Shown: piece by piece, positions 25,577 to 34,345 of the stretch
Layout: every line of letters starts with the position of its first letter
Position numbering within the stretch: the first letter of the stretch is position 1
Origin: Devosia sp. SD17-2
GTDB taxonomy: Bacteria > Pseudomonadota > Alphaproteobacteria > Rhizobiales > Devosiaceae
Length of the DNA: 64,000 nt
NCBI RefSeq assembly: GCF_029201565.1
Contig: NZ_CP104002.1
Span: forward strand, 823,001-887,000
Direction of reading: 5' to 3'
The notes under the pieces: model-generated
The model's input: the letters and a program-made list of their open reading frames with translations, nothing else
Database searches by the model: none
What the model was told of the DNA's origin: nothing
Program-made: the position numbers and the translations under genes

Positions 25577-26530
25577 TTATCCCTCCACCGCGAGGTAGCC
25601 ATCGGGTCCGACATGTACCGGGATCGGATCGCTGACCCCGCCCATGAACTCACCGTCTTCGGTGACATTATTGAACGCCAACAGAAATGGCTTGCCGTCG
25701 CGGTCCTTGGCGATGCGGCCGGCGTAGAGCCGCTCATCGACCAGAAGGCGCGCGTTGGAGAAGTCGACAGCGCCGGGCATCGCGCCGACGGGCAGGCTCC
25801 ACACACCGCCCTCTTCACCCATGCGCGGCCTACAGAGTTTTGGCGTATCGCAGCAGAAAATAAGGTGGTTCTGGCCGTTGATCTCGATGACCTGAAAGAC
25901 TTCGAGATGGGCAAAGCCCGAGCCGGTTGCGCTCAGTGCAGGCTGGACGGTCCAGGTGTCGAGATCGGGCGATGTGACATAGGCCATGACGCCGCGATCA
26001 GGTTCCGTGCCCGTCTTGGCGCGAGCGGTGATCAGCATGTGCCATGTGTCGTCGCCCGGATTACGGAAAACCCAGGGATCGCGCCAGGCCTCTTCGGGCC
26101 AGCTCGAGGTGCCGAGCGTTTCATAAAGCGCCGGATCCGCCACACAGATCGGGCCGGGCTGCTTGGTCCAGGTGAACAGATCGGGCGAGGTGGCAACGCC
26201 GATGGTTTCGATATTGGCTGCGCTGTCGGACGAGAGGAAGCGCGAGCCAGTGTAAAACATGCGCCATAGGCCATTGTCGTCGCGGATGATGGACCCGGTC
26301 CAGGTGGCGCTGCCGTCGAAACTGCCGGACGCACCTGCGTCAAACGCCAGGCCGTGGTCCGTCCAATTGGTCAGGTCGGTTGAGGTTGCATGACCGATAC
26401 GTGCATTGCGGTGACGCAGATCGGGATTGCCCAGCGACTTGGGGGCATGGAGATAAAAGAGGTGGAAGCGGTCGCCGTCATCGGCGAGCCAAAAATCCCA
26501 AACCCAATGATCCGGACGGTTGAAAGCCAT
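25577..26530 (-). CDS. Glycoside hydrolase, clan J (GH32/GH68-like)
   Basis: 317 residues without a signal peptide, covering one five-bladed beta-propeller. Candidate catalytic elements are WVWDFWLADD at the N-terminus (nucleophile Asp), WRDPWVF (the RDP stabiliser, about residue 135) and HLEVFQV (acid/base Glu, about 200). These are the three positions that define GH32, GH68 and relatives acting on sucrose and fructosides; GH43 or GH117 are alternatives. Repeats such as ATSPDLFTWT and VTSPDLDTWT mark successive blades. It would cleave the sugar imported by the neighbouring transporter. Confidence 0.8.
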   Translation of the reverse strand: MAFNRPDHWVWDFWLADDGDRFHLFYLHAPKSLGNPDLRHRNARIGHATSTDLTNWTDHGLAFDAGASGSFDGSATWTGSIIRDDNGLWRMFYTGSRFLSSDSAANIETIGVATSPDLFTWTKQPGPICVADPALYETLGTSSWPEEAWRDPWVFRNPGDDTWHMLITARAKTGTEPDRGVMAYVTSPDLDTWTVQPALSATGSGFAHLEVFQVIEINGQNHLIFCCDTPKLCRPRMGEEGGVWSLPVGAMPGAVDFSNARLLVDERLYAGRIAKDRDGKPFLLAFNNVTEDGEFMGGVSDPIPVHVGPDGYLAVEG

Positions 26531-26540
26531 TTCCCCCCCC

Positions 26541-26558
26541 TGCTAAAACCATTTAGCA
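26541..26558. promoter_or_regulatory. LacI-type operator, copy 2
   Basis: TGCTAAAACCATTTAGCA lies between the divergent glycosidase and lacI-type genes, 11 bases from the glycosidase start. Its arms TGCTAAA and TTTAGCA match the first operator at 24350. Its position suits repression of the glycosidase-esterase genes, and perhaps autoregulation. Confidence 0.75.
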
Positions 26559-26649
26559 AATGCTACGATGCTCGACCATTGTCAAGCCGCACGGGCGTGG
26601 TTATCCCAGATGCGGGAGTCTGGCCGGCCAGACAGAGGAGCGAAGCCGT

Positions 26650-27669
26650 TTGCCTAAGAAGCGTGTCACATTGGCCGATGTTGCCCGGCTCGCCGGCCTG
26701 TCCACGACGGCTGCGTCGATGATCCTGACAGGCAAGACCGACACAAGGCTTTCCGCCGAGGCCCATGACAAGGTGCATGCCGCAGCGGCGAACCTCGGTT
26801 ATCGGCCCAATGTCGCGGCCCGGGCGCTCCGTACCGACAAGACGCGCTCGATTGCCTTCATCTCGGATTATGTCGCGACCACGCGCTTCGCGAGTGGCCT
26901 TATCCGCGGTGCGCTGGCCGCTGCCGAAGAAGCGAAATATGTGATGCTGGTGCTCGAAACCGGAGGGGACCCGGCGCGCGAGATCAAGGCGGTGCAGGCA
27001 GCGCTCGACCGCCAGGTGGACGGGTTGATCTTCGCCGCGATGCGGGCGCGCGAAGTGTTCGTGCCCGATGTGGTGCTAAATGCGCCGGTGGTGATGCTGA
27101 ACGGGACCAGTGCCCGTTTCCCGCTATCGGTGCTTCCGGATGAATACCGGGGCGGACGCGACGCGGTGCGGTTGTTGCTCGAAGCGGGCATCGACCGCGA
27201 TATCGTGCTTCTGGGGCACAATGCCGAGGCGGAAGAGGGCATGTTCCGCTCGGAGATGATCACGCGGCGACTGGCCGGCATAAGGGACGCGATGAGTGAC
27301 GCGGGTCTTCGGTTCACGGAAGAACTCAGCTGCTGGGACTGGGAGCCGAACCACGGCTACACGCTGTCGACGGAGCTTCTGTCGCGAAGGCGGCCACAAG
27401 CCATTCTCTGCCTCAATGACCGACTGGCCTTTGGCGCCTATCAGGCGCTGGCGGAAGCCGGGCTGAGCGTGCCCGGCGATGTCTCGATCGTCTCTTTCGA
27501 CAACGACGAGATAGCGTCCTATCTGCGGCCGGGACTGACCACTATCGCGCTGCCGCATGAGGAGATGGGTCGGGCAGCGGTCGAGCTTTTGTTGCAGCCC
27601 AACCCCCAAAGCGGTGCCATGCTGGCCATGCCCGTCATCGAGCGCGGCTCGATCCGGAACGTCTCGTAA
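26650..27669 (+). CDS. LacI-family transcriptional regulator
   Basis: 339 residues from TTG, preceded by GAGGAG at a good distance; the upstream in-frame ATG lies in the operator region and adds non-homologous sequence. The N-terminal helix-turn-helix is VTLADVARLAGLSTTAASMILTG and the hinge helix is NVAARALRTDKTRSIAFI. The rest is a periplasmic-binding-protein-like effector domain (about 60-339). It probably represses the adjacent glycosidase-esterase and ABC genes until a sugar binds. Two matching palindromes at those promoters support this. Confidence 0.93.
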   Translation: MPKKRVTLADVARLAGLSTTAASMILTGKTDTRLSAEAHDKVHAAAANLGYRPNVAARALRTDKTRSIAFISDYVATTRFASGLIRGALAAAEEAKYVMLVLETGGDPAREIKAVQAALDRQVDGLIFAAMRAREVFVPDVVLNAPVVMLNGTSARFPLSVLPDEYRGGRDAVRLLLEAGIDRDIVLLGHNAEAEEGMFRSEMITRRLAGIRDAMSDAGLRFTEELSCWDWEPNHGYTLSTELLSRRRPQAILCLNDRLAFGAYQALAEAGLSVPGDVSIVSFDNDEIASYLRPGLTTIALPHEEMGRAAVELLLQPNPQSGAMLAMPVIERGSIRNVS

Positions 27670-27697
27670 GCGCCGACAGGGCGACCATTTCCAAGCG

Positions 27698-29188
27698 TCA
27701 GGCGTCGAAGGGAAATACGTTCGGGCGGAGACGCTTGTAGGGCAGGGTGGTGATCTTGCTGGTGCATGGGCCCGGGGTCGAAACCGTGTACGACCCACGC
27801 ATGATCTTGTCATAGGCCCGGCGATGCTGGACGGCGGCCTTGATGCCGACGGCCTTCAGCGTCTCGGGGATAATGCCCTGAGAACGCAATTGTCCCAGGT
27901 CTGCGGGCGCCATGCGGTCCGAACTCAGCAGGATGGTCACGCCGGCGACCTCGATGACGGCCGATGGGCCCATGTCGATATTAACGCCGCGCGAGGCCAC
28001 GATGTGGCTGTTCCGATCCTCAAGCACATATTTGCCGTCGCTTCTGCGCAGAAAAATGCCTTCAACTTCGAGGGGGCCGGCGCCAAGCGCGCTGCCCTTG
28101 CCGCCGATCGTGAGCTTCACCTTCTCGCCTGGCTGCGCGTCGGCAAGCGCGGCAACTGCCTCCGCATCGGCAATCGCAACGGCTGCATTTGTGATGCCAT
28201 GGCGAAGGAAGGCACGCAGAACGGCCGTGTCGTCGCCCGGTGCCCCGCCGCCGATATTGTCTGACGGCTCCACAATCAGATAGGGGCCGCCGACGTTGCT
28301 CTTGGACTTGATCTCGAGCACCGCTTCATCAAGGTCCCATTCGGGCGGCTGCCCCAGTTCCCGCAGGTCAATGGCGAGTCTTTCGAGCCGGTCCAGGGCA
28401 TCCATTGCATCTTCCGTGGAGCCGGTCGTTGCAACGGAAAAGGCGACACCGGCCGACGGCACGTCTGAAAAGGAGTAGCCGCCGATGACATTGGCGATCC
28501 ATATGCCATTGCCCTCCCCCTCGATCTGGCGGGCGAGCGCTTCAAGATCCTTCATGGGGCGGTCAGCTGTGCCCGTGCCGGGTGGTGCCCACATGACGGG
28601 GGCGTTGCGCGTATACATGCGTGGCAACACGCCCTCGGCAAGGCTGCGGGCGAGCAGCCGGGCCGACAGCACGGCCATGTCCCGGCTGTCGGTATGCGGA
28701 TTCTCCCGATAGGCCACGAGGCAATTTGCGCCTTCCGACATCAGCTCGGTGAAATTGGCATGAAGATCGAAGACGCCGAAGATCGGCAGGTTCTCTGCAC
28801 CCGGAACGGCGCGGATCATCCGCAGCAGGTCGCCTTCCACGTCCACGCTTTGGGTGGTGACATGAGCGCCATGCAAGGACAGCCAGATGCCATCAAGCGG
28901 ACCACTGGCGAGGCTCTGGCGCAGCGCCGTCAACAACTCATTGGTGAATTGGACAAACACCGCGTGATCCACAGGTCCTGCGGGCGCAGCGTGGTAATCA
29001 TTGACCGGAATGACGGTCCATTCCTCCTCGTCAGCGACCTCCAGAAACCCGTCAATCGTCGACGCGTCGCCGCGTCTGGCGAGAAGCTCAGCGCCGCGCC
29101 TGATCGAAAAGTCGGACAAGAAAGTCCCCTGCTCGACAAAAGAATGGGTCTCATGGAACAGGGCTGCAATGAGAATTGTCTTTGTCAT
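27698..29188 (-). CDS. M81-family (MlrC-like) metallopeptidase, first copy
   Basis: 496 residues from MTKTILIAALFHETHSF. M81 proteins resemble MlrC, which opens peptides derived from the cyanobacterial toxin microcystin. Zinc-site candidates are the D and H of FDLHANFTEL (about residue 175) and the H of ENPHTDSRDM. The C-terminal MlrC domain begins with DNIGGGAPGDDTAVL. It has no signal peptide, so it acts on imported peptides in the cytoplasm. It is divergent from a second M81 gene and convergent with the lacI-type gene. Confidence 0.88.
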   Translation of the reverse strand: MTKTILIAALFHETHSFVEQGTFLSDFSIRRGAELLARRGDASTIDGFLEVADEEEWTVIPVNDYHAAPAGPVDHAVFVQFTNELLTALRQSLASGPLDGIWLSLHGAHVTTQSVDVEGDLLRMIRAVPGAENLPIFGVFDLHANFTELMSEGANCLVAYRENPHTDSRDMAVLSARLLARSLAEGVLPRMYTRNAPVMWAPPGTGTADRPMKDLEALARQIEGEGNGIWIANVIGGYSFSDVPSAGVAFSVATTGSTEDAMDALDRLERLAIDLRELGQPPEWDLDEAVLEIKSKSNVGGPYLIVEPSDNIGGGAPGDDTAVLRAFLRHGITNAAVAIADAEAVAALADAQPGEKVKLTIGGKGSALGAGPLEVEGIFLRRSDGKYVLEDRNSHIVASRGVNIDMGPSAVIEVAGVTILLSSDRMAPADLGQLRSQGIIPETLKAVGIKAAVQHRRAYDKIMRGSYTVSTPGPCTSKITTLPYKRLRPNVFPFDA

Positions 29189-29351
29189 GTCCGTTTCCGT
29201 TCTCAAGTAGTCAGAGCGCGGCGCAGTGAACTTCTTGCGGCGAGTGCGTCGTGAACTAGGCTATATTGCTGGAAGCTGGCGTGTGTAAATGTAGTCGAGT
29301 CCGGTACCAGTACGTGCCTGGCGGCGGAATCGATAAAATTTCAATTCAATA

Positions 29352-29365
29352 ATACTTGCGAGTAT
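29352..29365. promoter_or_regulatory. Small palindrome between divergent M81 genes
   Basis: ATACT-TGCG-AGTAT in an AT-rich stretch just upstream of the probable promoter of the second M81 gene. A candidate operator half-site pair; no regulator is assigned. Confidence 0.35.
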
Positions 29366-29382
29366 CTCGTATATTATTGCCA

Positions 29383-29412
29383 TTGACAGTGGCATTTAAA
29401 GCCTACTTAGAT
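29383..29412 (+). promoter_or_regulatory. Sigma-70-like promoter of the M81-2 gene
   Basis: A perfect TTGACA (29383-29388) and TTAGAT (29407-29412), 18 bases apart, in the most AT-rich part of the divergent intergenic region. The start codon is 75 bases downstream. Confidence 0.6.
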
Positions 29413-29432
29413 TTGGGAAAGAGCAGAACTTC

Positions 29433-29459
29433 CGATTGTTCCGTTGGGTGGAACAATCG
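29433..29459. promoter_or_regulatory. Perfect 10-bp inverted repeat in the M81-2 leader
   Basis: CGATTGTTCC and GGAACAATCG flank a 7-base spacer. It begins 21 bases after the -10 box and ends 27 bases before the start codon. It may be an operator for a dimeric regulator or a leader hairpin. There is no U-run, so it is not a simple terminator. Confidence 0.6.
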
Positions 29460-29486
29460 CTATCGCCTGGAGGCTTTGGGGGATTT

Positions 29487-30953
29487 ATGCGCGTTTTCGC
29501 AGCATCTTTGGCAACCGAGACCAACACGTTCTCGCCTATTTTTACGGATCGCAGCGGCTTCGAAACAGCCTTCTATTGTCCTCCCGGGACCCATCCGGAT
29601 ACGCCAACCCTGTGTTCGGGCCCGATGGTGGCAGCGCGGCGGAGGGCCAAGACAGATGGCTTTACGCTGATCGAGGGCACAGCGACCTGGGCCGAGCCGG
29701 CGGGTCTTATTTCACGAGAGGCCTATGAAAGCCTCCGCGATGAAATCCTCGATCAGCTCCGGGCAGCCATGCCCGTCGATATCGTTATCTATGGCCTTCA
29801 CGGCGCCATGGTTGCGCGGGGCTATGACGATCCAGAGGGCGATCTTCTGGCTCGTACGCGCGAAATCGTGGGGCCCGATGTGGTGATTGGCGCCGAGCTC
29901 GACATGCACCATCATCTGACGCGCCTGCGGGTCGATAGCGCTGACATTCTAGTCGCGTTCAAGGAATTCCCGCATACCGATTTTCTGGCGCGCGCAGAGG
30001 ATTTGATGGAGCTCTGCCTGCGGGCCGCGCGCGGTGAGATTCACCCCGTCACCGAAGTGTTCGACATGCGCTCGCTGGTCTCGAGCTTCATGACCAGTCG
30101 CGAGCCTGGCCGCAGCTTTGTCGACCGTCTCCTCGCCATGGAGGGCAAGGACGGGATCCTCTCGATTTCAGTGACGCACGGGTTCACGCCGGCTGACGTG
30201 CCTGATGTTGGCTGCAAGGTTTTCGTGGTTGCCGATGGCGAGGCGAACCGTGGCAAGGCCAAGGCGCTGGCGGAATCTCTGGGGCGTGAAATCCTCGCCT
30301 GGCCGCCTGGCTCATCCTCTCCGCCGCATTTCAAGCCGGCAGAAGCTGTGGCGCAGGCCCTGCGGGAGCCGAGCCAGCCGATCGTCTTCGCCGACCGTTG
30401 GGATAGTCCCGGCGGCGGCGTTGCCGGGGATTCGTCTGTCATGGTCCGCGAGCTGCTCGCGCATCCGGAAATTCCCTCGGCCATTGGCGCGCTGTGGGAC
30501 CCGGTAGCCGTGCAATTTTGTCGCGCGGCCGGGGCAGGCGAAACCATCCGCCTGCGTTTTTGCGGCAAGGTTGCGGAAACTTCGGGCACACCCATTGATG
30601 CCCATGTCTTCATCAAGGCCGTGAGCGACGACCTGCTGATCCCTTTCGAGCAGAGCTGGGTCTCTCTCGGGCCCGCGGCTGCGATCAGCATCGGCAATGT
30701 CGATATTGTGCTCGTGACCGGTCGCGCCCAGACATTCAGCCCTCCGGCTTTCACCAATCTCGGGATCGACCTGGGGCAAAAAAAGATGGTGGTGGTGAAG
30801 TCCTCCAATCATTTCTACGCGGCGTTTTCCAAGATTGCCGCGGCCATTCATTATCTCGATACGGGGGGGGCCTTTCCGAGCGATCCACGCAAGATCGCCT
30901 ATACAAAACTGCGTCGCCCGATCGCGCCGCTGGATCGCAATCCGCTTCTGTAG
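29487..30953 (+). CDS. M81-family (MlrC-like) metallopeptidase, second copy
   Basis: 488 residues from MRVFAASLATETNTFSP, the expected family N-terminus; the open frame extends upstream into the inverted repeat. Metal-site candidates are in ELDMHHHLTRL (about residue 138) and FKEFPHTDF, and the C-terminal domain starts DSPGGGVAGDSSVMV. It differs clearly from the first and third copies, so these are old paralogues rather than recent duplicates. No signal peptide. It probably degrades a peptide or amide substrate in the cytoplasm. Confidence 0.88.
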   Translation: MRVFAASLATETNTFSPIFTDRSGFETAFYCPPGTHPDTPTLCSGPMVAARRRAKTDGFTLIEGTATWAEPAGLISREAYESLRDEILDQLRAAMPVDIVIYGLHGAMVARGYDDPEGDLLARTREIVGPDVVIGAELDMHHHLTRLRVDSADILVAFKEFPHTDFLARAEDLMELCLRAARGEIHPVTEVFDMRSLVSSFMTSREPGRSFVDRLLAMEGKDGILSISVTHGFTPADVPDVGCKVFVVADGEANRGKAKALAESLGREILAWPPGSSSPPHFKPAEAVAQALREPSQPIVFADRWDSPGGGVAGDSSVMVRELLAHPEIPSAIGALWDPVAVQFCRAAGAGETIRLRFCGKVAETSGTPIDAHVFIKAVSDDLLIPFEQSWVSLGPAAAISIGNVDIVLVTGRAQTFSPPAFTNLGIDLGQKKMVVVKSSNHFYAAFSKIAAAIHYLDTGGAFPSDPRKIAYTKLRRPIAPLDRNPLL

Positions 30954-31198
30954 CGCCGGTGCAAGGGACCGTCGGGCTGGGATGGAAATGGGCTGCCGGA
31001 GAGGTTGCAGTTGTTTCTTGAGGTGGAACACGGCGTGATTGACGCCCCACAGGAGCGTCCATAGCCTGCGATGGAGGGAAGTTGTGGCGCCTTGAGGGAG
31101 GTGCCGCAATACAGCCGGTGATCCGGCACAATCTGATGATTGGAATTTGGGGTCGATGGGTCCGGCGACGCTTGTCGCTGGCCAGCGAGGGGAGTCGT

Positions 31199-32728
31199 AT
31201 GCGCATCGCCGTCATCTATATCGGCCAAGAGACGAACGACTTTAATCCGCAGCCGACGACGCTGAAGGACTACGAGTCCTTCGGCATATTCGAAGGCCAG
31301 GAGATCACCGATCGCATGACGGCCTCCGGTCAGATCGGCGGCTTTTTCCAGGCAATCGCCGACTCCAAGCTCGACATCGAGGTGGTCCCAATCATCCGGG
31401 CCTGGTCGTGCGCCGGCGGGCGCATCACCAATGACGCTTTCGAGCATTTCCAGCGCAAGATCGAGGCGGGGCTTGCTGCGGCCGGTCAGATCGACGGGCT
31501 GGCGCTGCAGCTGCACGGCGCCTGTGCGGCCGAAGATCTCGACGACGTCGAGGGCGCGCAGGCGGCGCTATGCCGGAAAATCCTCGGTCCAGATGTCCCG
31601 ATCGTCCTGGGGCTCGACCATCACGCCAATATCACTCAGCAGATCATCGACAACGTCGATGCCATCGTTGGGCATCGGACGCAGCCTCACGACGTCTTCG
31701 ATACCGGGGTGATCGGCACCGAGCTTCTGCTCAAGATCATTTCCGAGAACCTCAGGCCAACCACGGCATGGCGGAAAATCCCGCTGGTGTCGCACCAGGA
31801 AAAGTTTCTCACCGCCCACGGGCCGATGAAGATCTGGTTCGACCGGGCCCGCGCCATGGAAGCGGACAAAAGGGTTCTGCAGGCGTCAAACTATCCGATG
31901 CAGCCCTGGCTCGACGTGGCGGAGGGGGGCTGGTCGACGGTCGTGGTCACCGACAACGACCAGGCGCTGGCAGAGGAGCTCGCCGACGAACTCGCCGATC
32001 TCTGCTGGTCCCTGCGCGACGCATTCCAGGAACGGGAGGCCGTGGACGTCGATGCAGCGGTCGTGATGGCCGACGCTGAAACCGATGGATTCGTCGTCCT
32101 GTCTGACACCGGAGACACGGTGTTCGGTGGGGCTGCCGGCGACAGCAATGTCATCCTGGAAGCCGTGCTTCGTCTGGGCACCAAGAAGCCCATTTTAATT
32201 CCGATGATCTCTCCGAGGGCGGCCCGCCAATTGGCAGACGCTGGAGAAGGCGCGCAGGTCACCATCGATCTCGGCGGCGATGCGGCGCCGGAGTTCTTTA
32301 CGCCCATCACGGTCACCGGAACTGTTCGAAAGGTCGGCGGCGGGCGGCTCAATATCGTGGAGGGGCACCACGGCGAGATCGACCTTGGTGTTGCCGTCAT
32401 TTTCGATGTCGGCCCGGTCACCATGATGATCACCGAGCTGCGTGGCCTCGCCGGCAATCTGCCCGAGCTCTATGAGGCCTTTGGGGTCGACCCGCGCGAT
32501 TATGGGATTGCGGTGCTCAAGACCGCCTCCAACTTCCAGTATTTTTCCAAGATTGCCAGCTGCGTCATCCGGGCAGACACGCCCGGGCCGGGACAGTCCG
32601 ACGTTTTTACCCTGCCGTGGAAGCGCATTCCGCGACCTATCTATCCGCTCGATCCAGTCGCGGACTGGCGTGCCGTCTCAACGATGCCGGGGGGAGGGGG
32701 CGCCGCACCGTCACATCGTTTCGTCTAG
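31199..32728 (+). CDS. M81-family (MlrC-like) metallopeptidase, third copy
   Basis: 509 residues from MRIAVIYIGQETNDFNP, preceded by GAGGGGAG. The metal-site candidates are in GLDHHANITQQ (about residue 140) and HRTQPHDVFDTG, and the C-terminal domain begins DTVFGGAAGDSNVIL. It is followed after 34 bases by the peptide-binding protein gene of an ABC importer, so it is probably in the same operon. This link is the best clue that the M81 enzymes here act on imported oligopeptides. Confidence 0.88.
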   Translation: MRIAVIYIGQETNDFNPQPTTLKDYESFGIFEGQEITDRMTASGQIGGFFQAIADSKLDIEVVPIIRAWSCAGGRITNDAFEHFQRKIEAGLAAAGQIDGLALQLHGACAAEDLDDVEGAQAALCRKILGPDVPIVLGLDHHANITQQIIDNVDAIVGHRTQPHDVFDTGVIGTELLLKIISENLRPTTAWRKIPLVSHQEKFLTAHGPMKIWFDRARAMEADKRVLQASNYPMQPWLDVAEGGWSTVVVTDNDQALAEELADELADLCWSLRDAFQEREAVDVDAAVVMADAETDGFVVLSDTGDTVFGGAAGDSNVILEAVLRLGTKKPILIPMISPRAARQLADAGEGAQVTIDLGGDAAPEFFTPITVTGTVRKVGGGRLNIVEGHHGEIDLGVAVIFDVGPVTMMITELRGLAGNLPELYEAFGVDPRDYGIAVLKTASNFQYFSKIASCVIRADTPGPGQSDVFTLPWKRIPRPIYPLDPVADWRAVSTMPGGGGAAPSHRFV

Positions 32729-32762
32729 TTCGTTACGTGCCTCATTTTTCTTTTTGAAGACC

Positions 32763-34343
32763 ATGGGAGACACTACCGTGAAGAAGAGACTGATCAGACC
32801 ACTCCGGCTTCTGGGCGCTGCGCTGCTGACCGCAGCCATGCCGCTCGCCATCACAACCGGCCTGGCGCCAACAGCCGCCTTTGCCCAGGAACTCAAGGGC
32901 GGGCCGCTCAGGGTCGCCATCCTGGCCGACATGACCAATTTCGATCCCCAGCAGTTCTCGACAGTGAATTTCTTCCTGATCAAGAACCTCTATGACAGCC
33001 TGGTGGAATATACGCCCGAGGGCGAAGCGATCCCCAGCCTCGCCACCGAATGGGCCATCGCCGACGACAGTACATCGGTCACTGTAAAGCTGCGTGACGA
33101 CGTGACATTCGGCGCGAGTGGCAATGCCTTCACATCGGCTGATGTCGCTGCCACCCTCGTCAAGGCGGCCGATCCGGCCCGTGGCAAGAACGTCTACGCC
33201 ACCATGGGCATCGTCAAGGACTGGGAAACACCGGACGCGCACACGCTCAAGATCAATTTCAATGCGCCGGTTCCCGAGCGCCAGATCCTTGATCTCCTGC
33301 AGTTCATGATTCCGATCGAGGCTGCCGGCATCGACACTGTCGAAGACGTGCCAGCCGGTACAGGCCCCTACATTCTCGACAGCCGAACCGTTGGCCAGTC
33401 GGTCGTGCTCAAGAGGAACCCCAATTACTGGCGTTCCGGCGAGCCGACCCTCGATACGCTCGAGTTCACGATCTTCAGCGACGACGCATCGGCCTCGGCC
33501 GCATTGGAATCCGGTGCTGCAGACATTGTCTATAATGGAACAGCGCGCAGTGCGGTTCGCCTCGAGGCCGCCGGGTATCAGGTGCTGCGTGGCCCCGGTC
33601 CGCTAACGCAGGTGTTCCGTATCAACGCCACCAAGGAGCCCTTCACTAACCAGAAATTCCGTCAGGCCTTCAACTATCTGATGGATCGCGAAGGCATGTT
33701 GAAGATTGGCTATGCAGGCCTTGGTGAGCCCGTGGCCCTTCCCTGGGCTCCAGCCAGCCCGGCGTTCGACGCGAGCTATACCGACACGTACGCGTTCGAC
33801 ATCGAAAAGGCCAAGGCCCTGCTGGCCGAAAGTGGTCTCACCCCCGAGCAGCAAAGCGACTGGAAGCTCCTGACCTATGGCACCGACCAGCCTGCGGTGG
33901 CGATCAGCCAGATCCTCCAAAGCACGCTGACCGAGGTCGGGATCAATGTCGAACTCGATATCCGGCAGGGGTCTGAATATGTCGACGCGCAACTGGCGGG
34001 TGACTTCCACACCACCTTTGGCGCGGTGGGCAATATCCAGAAGTTCCCCACGCGCGTGGCGACCAATTCGATCTATCGCATCGCCAACAACCCGGTCCTG
34101 AAAGACCCGCATCCGTTCTCTGACTATGTCGAGGCGATCAAGCGTATCGAGAGCACGCCGGGCCCGGCGGACGCCGTCAAGGCGGCCTACGACAACCTCA
34201 ATGAAGTGCTGGTGGAAGCGTCCTTCGCCATTCCGACCAATACCTTCGATGTCGGCTTGATCGTGGCTTCGCCCAAGCTCGATGGCTTCACCCTGGATAT
34301 GGACAACCTTCTGGTTGCTCGTACCCTCGGCTTTACGGAGTAA
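32763..34343 (+). CDS. Peptide/dipeptide ABC importer substrate-binding protein
   Basis: 526 residues with a signal peptide (KKRLIRPLRLLGAALLTAAM through APTAAFA, cut before QELKGG). The SBP_bac_5 fold shows NFDPQQFSTVNFFLIKNLYD near the start and GTGPYILDSRTVGQSVVLKR in the middle. The family binds oligopeptides, dipeptides, nickel or some sugars; three adjacent peptidase-like genes favour a peptide. The ATPase gene follows two bases after its stop. Confidence 0.92.
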   Translation: MGDTTVKKRLIRPLRLLGAALLTAAMPLAITTGLAPTAAFAQELKGGPLRVAILADMTNFDPQQFSTVNFFLIKNLYDSLVEYTPEGEAIPSLATEWAIADDSTSVTVKLRDDVTFGASGNAFTSADVAATLVKAADPARGKNVYATMGIVKDWETPDAHTLKINFNAPVPERQILDLLQFMIPIEAAGIDTVEDVPAGTGPYILDSRTVGQSVVLKRNPNYWRSGEPTLDTLEFTIFSDDASASAALESGAADIVYNGTARSAVRLEAAGYQVLRGPGPLTQVFRINATKEPFTNQKFRQAFNYLMDREGMLKIGYAGLGEPVALPWAPASPAFDASYTDTYAFDIEKAKALLAESGLTPEQQSDWKLLTYGTDQPAVAISQILQSTLTEVGINVELDIRQGSEYVDAQLAGDFHTTFGAVGNIQKFPTRVATNSIYRIANNPVLKDPHPFSDYVEAIKRIESTPGPADAVKAAYDNLNEVLVEASFAIPTNTFDVGLIVASPKLDGFTLDMDNLLVARTLGFTE

Positions 34344-34345
34344 TC

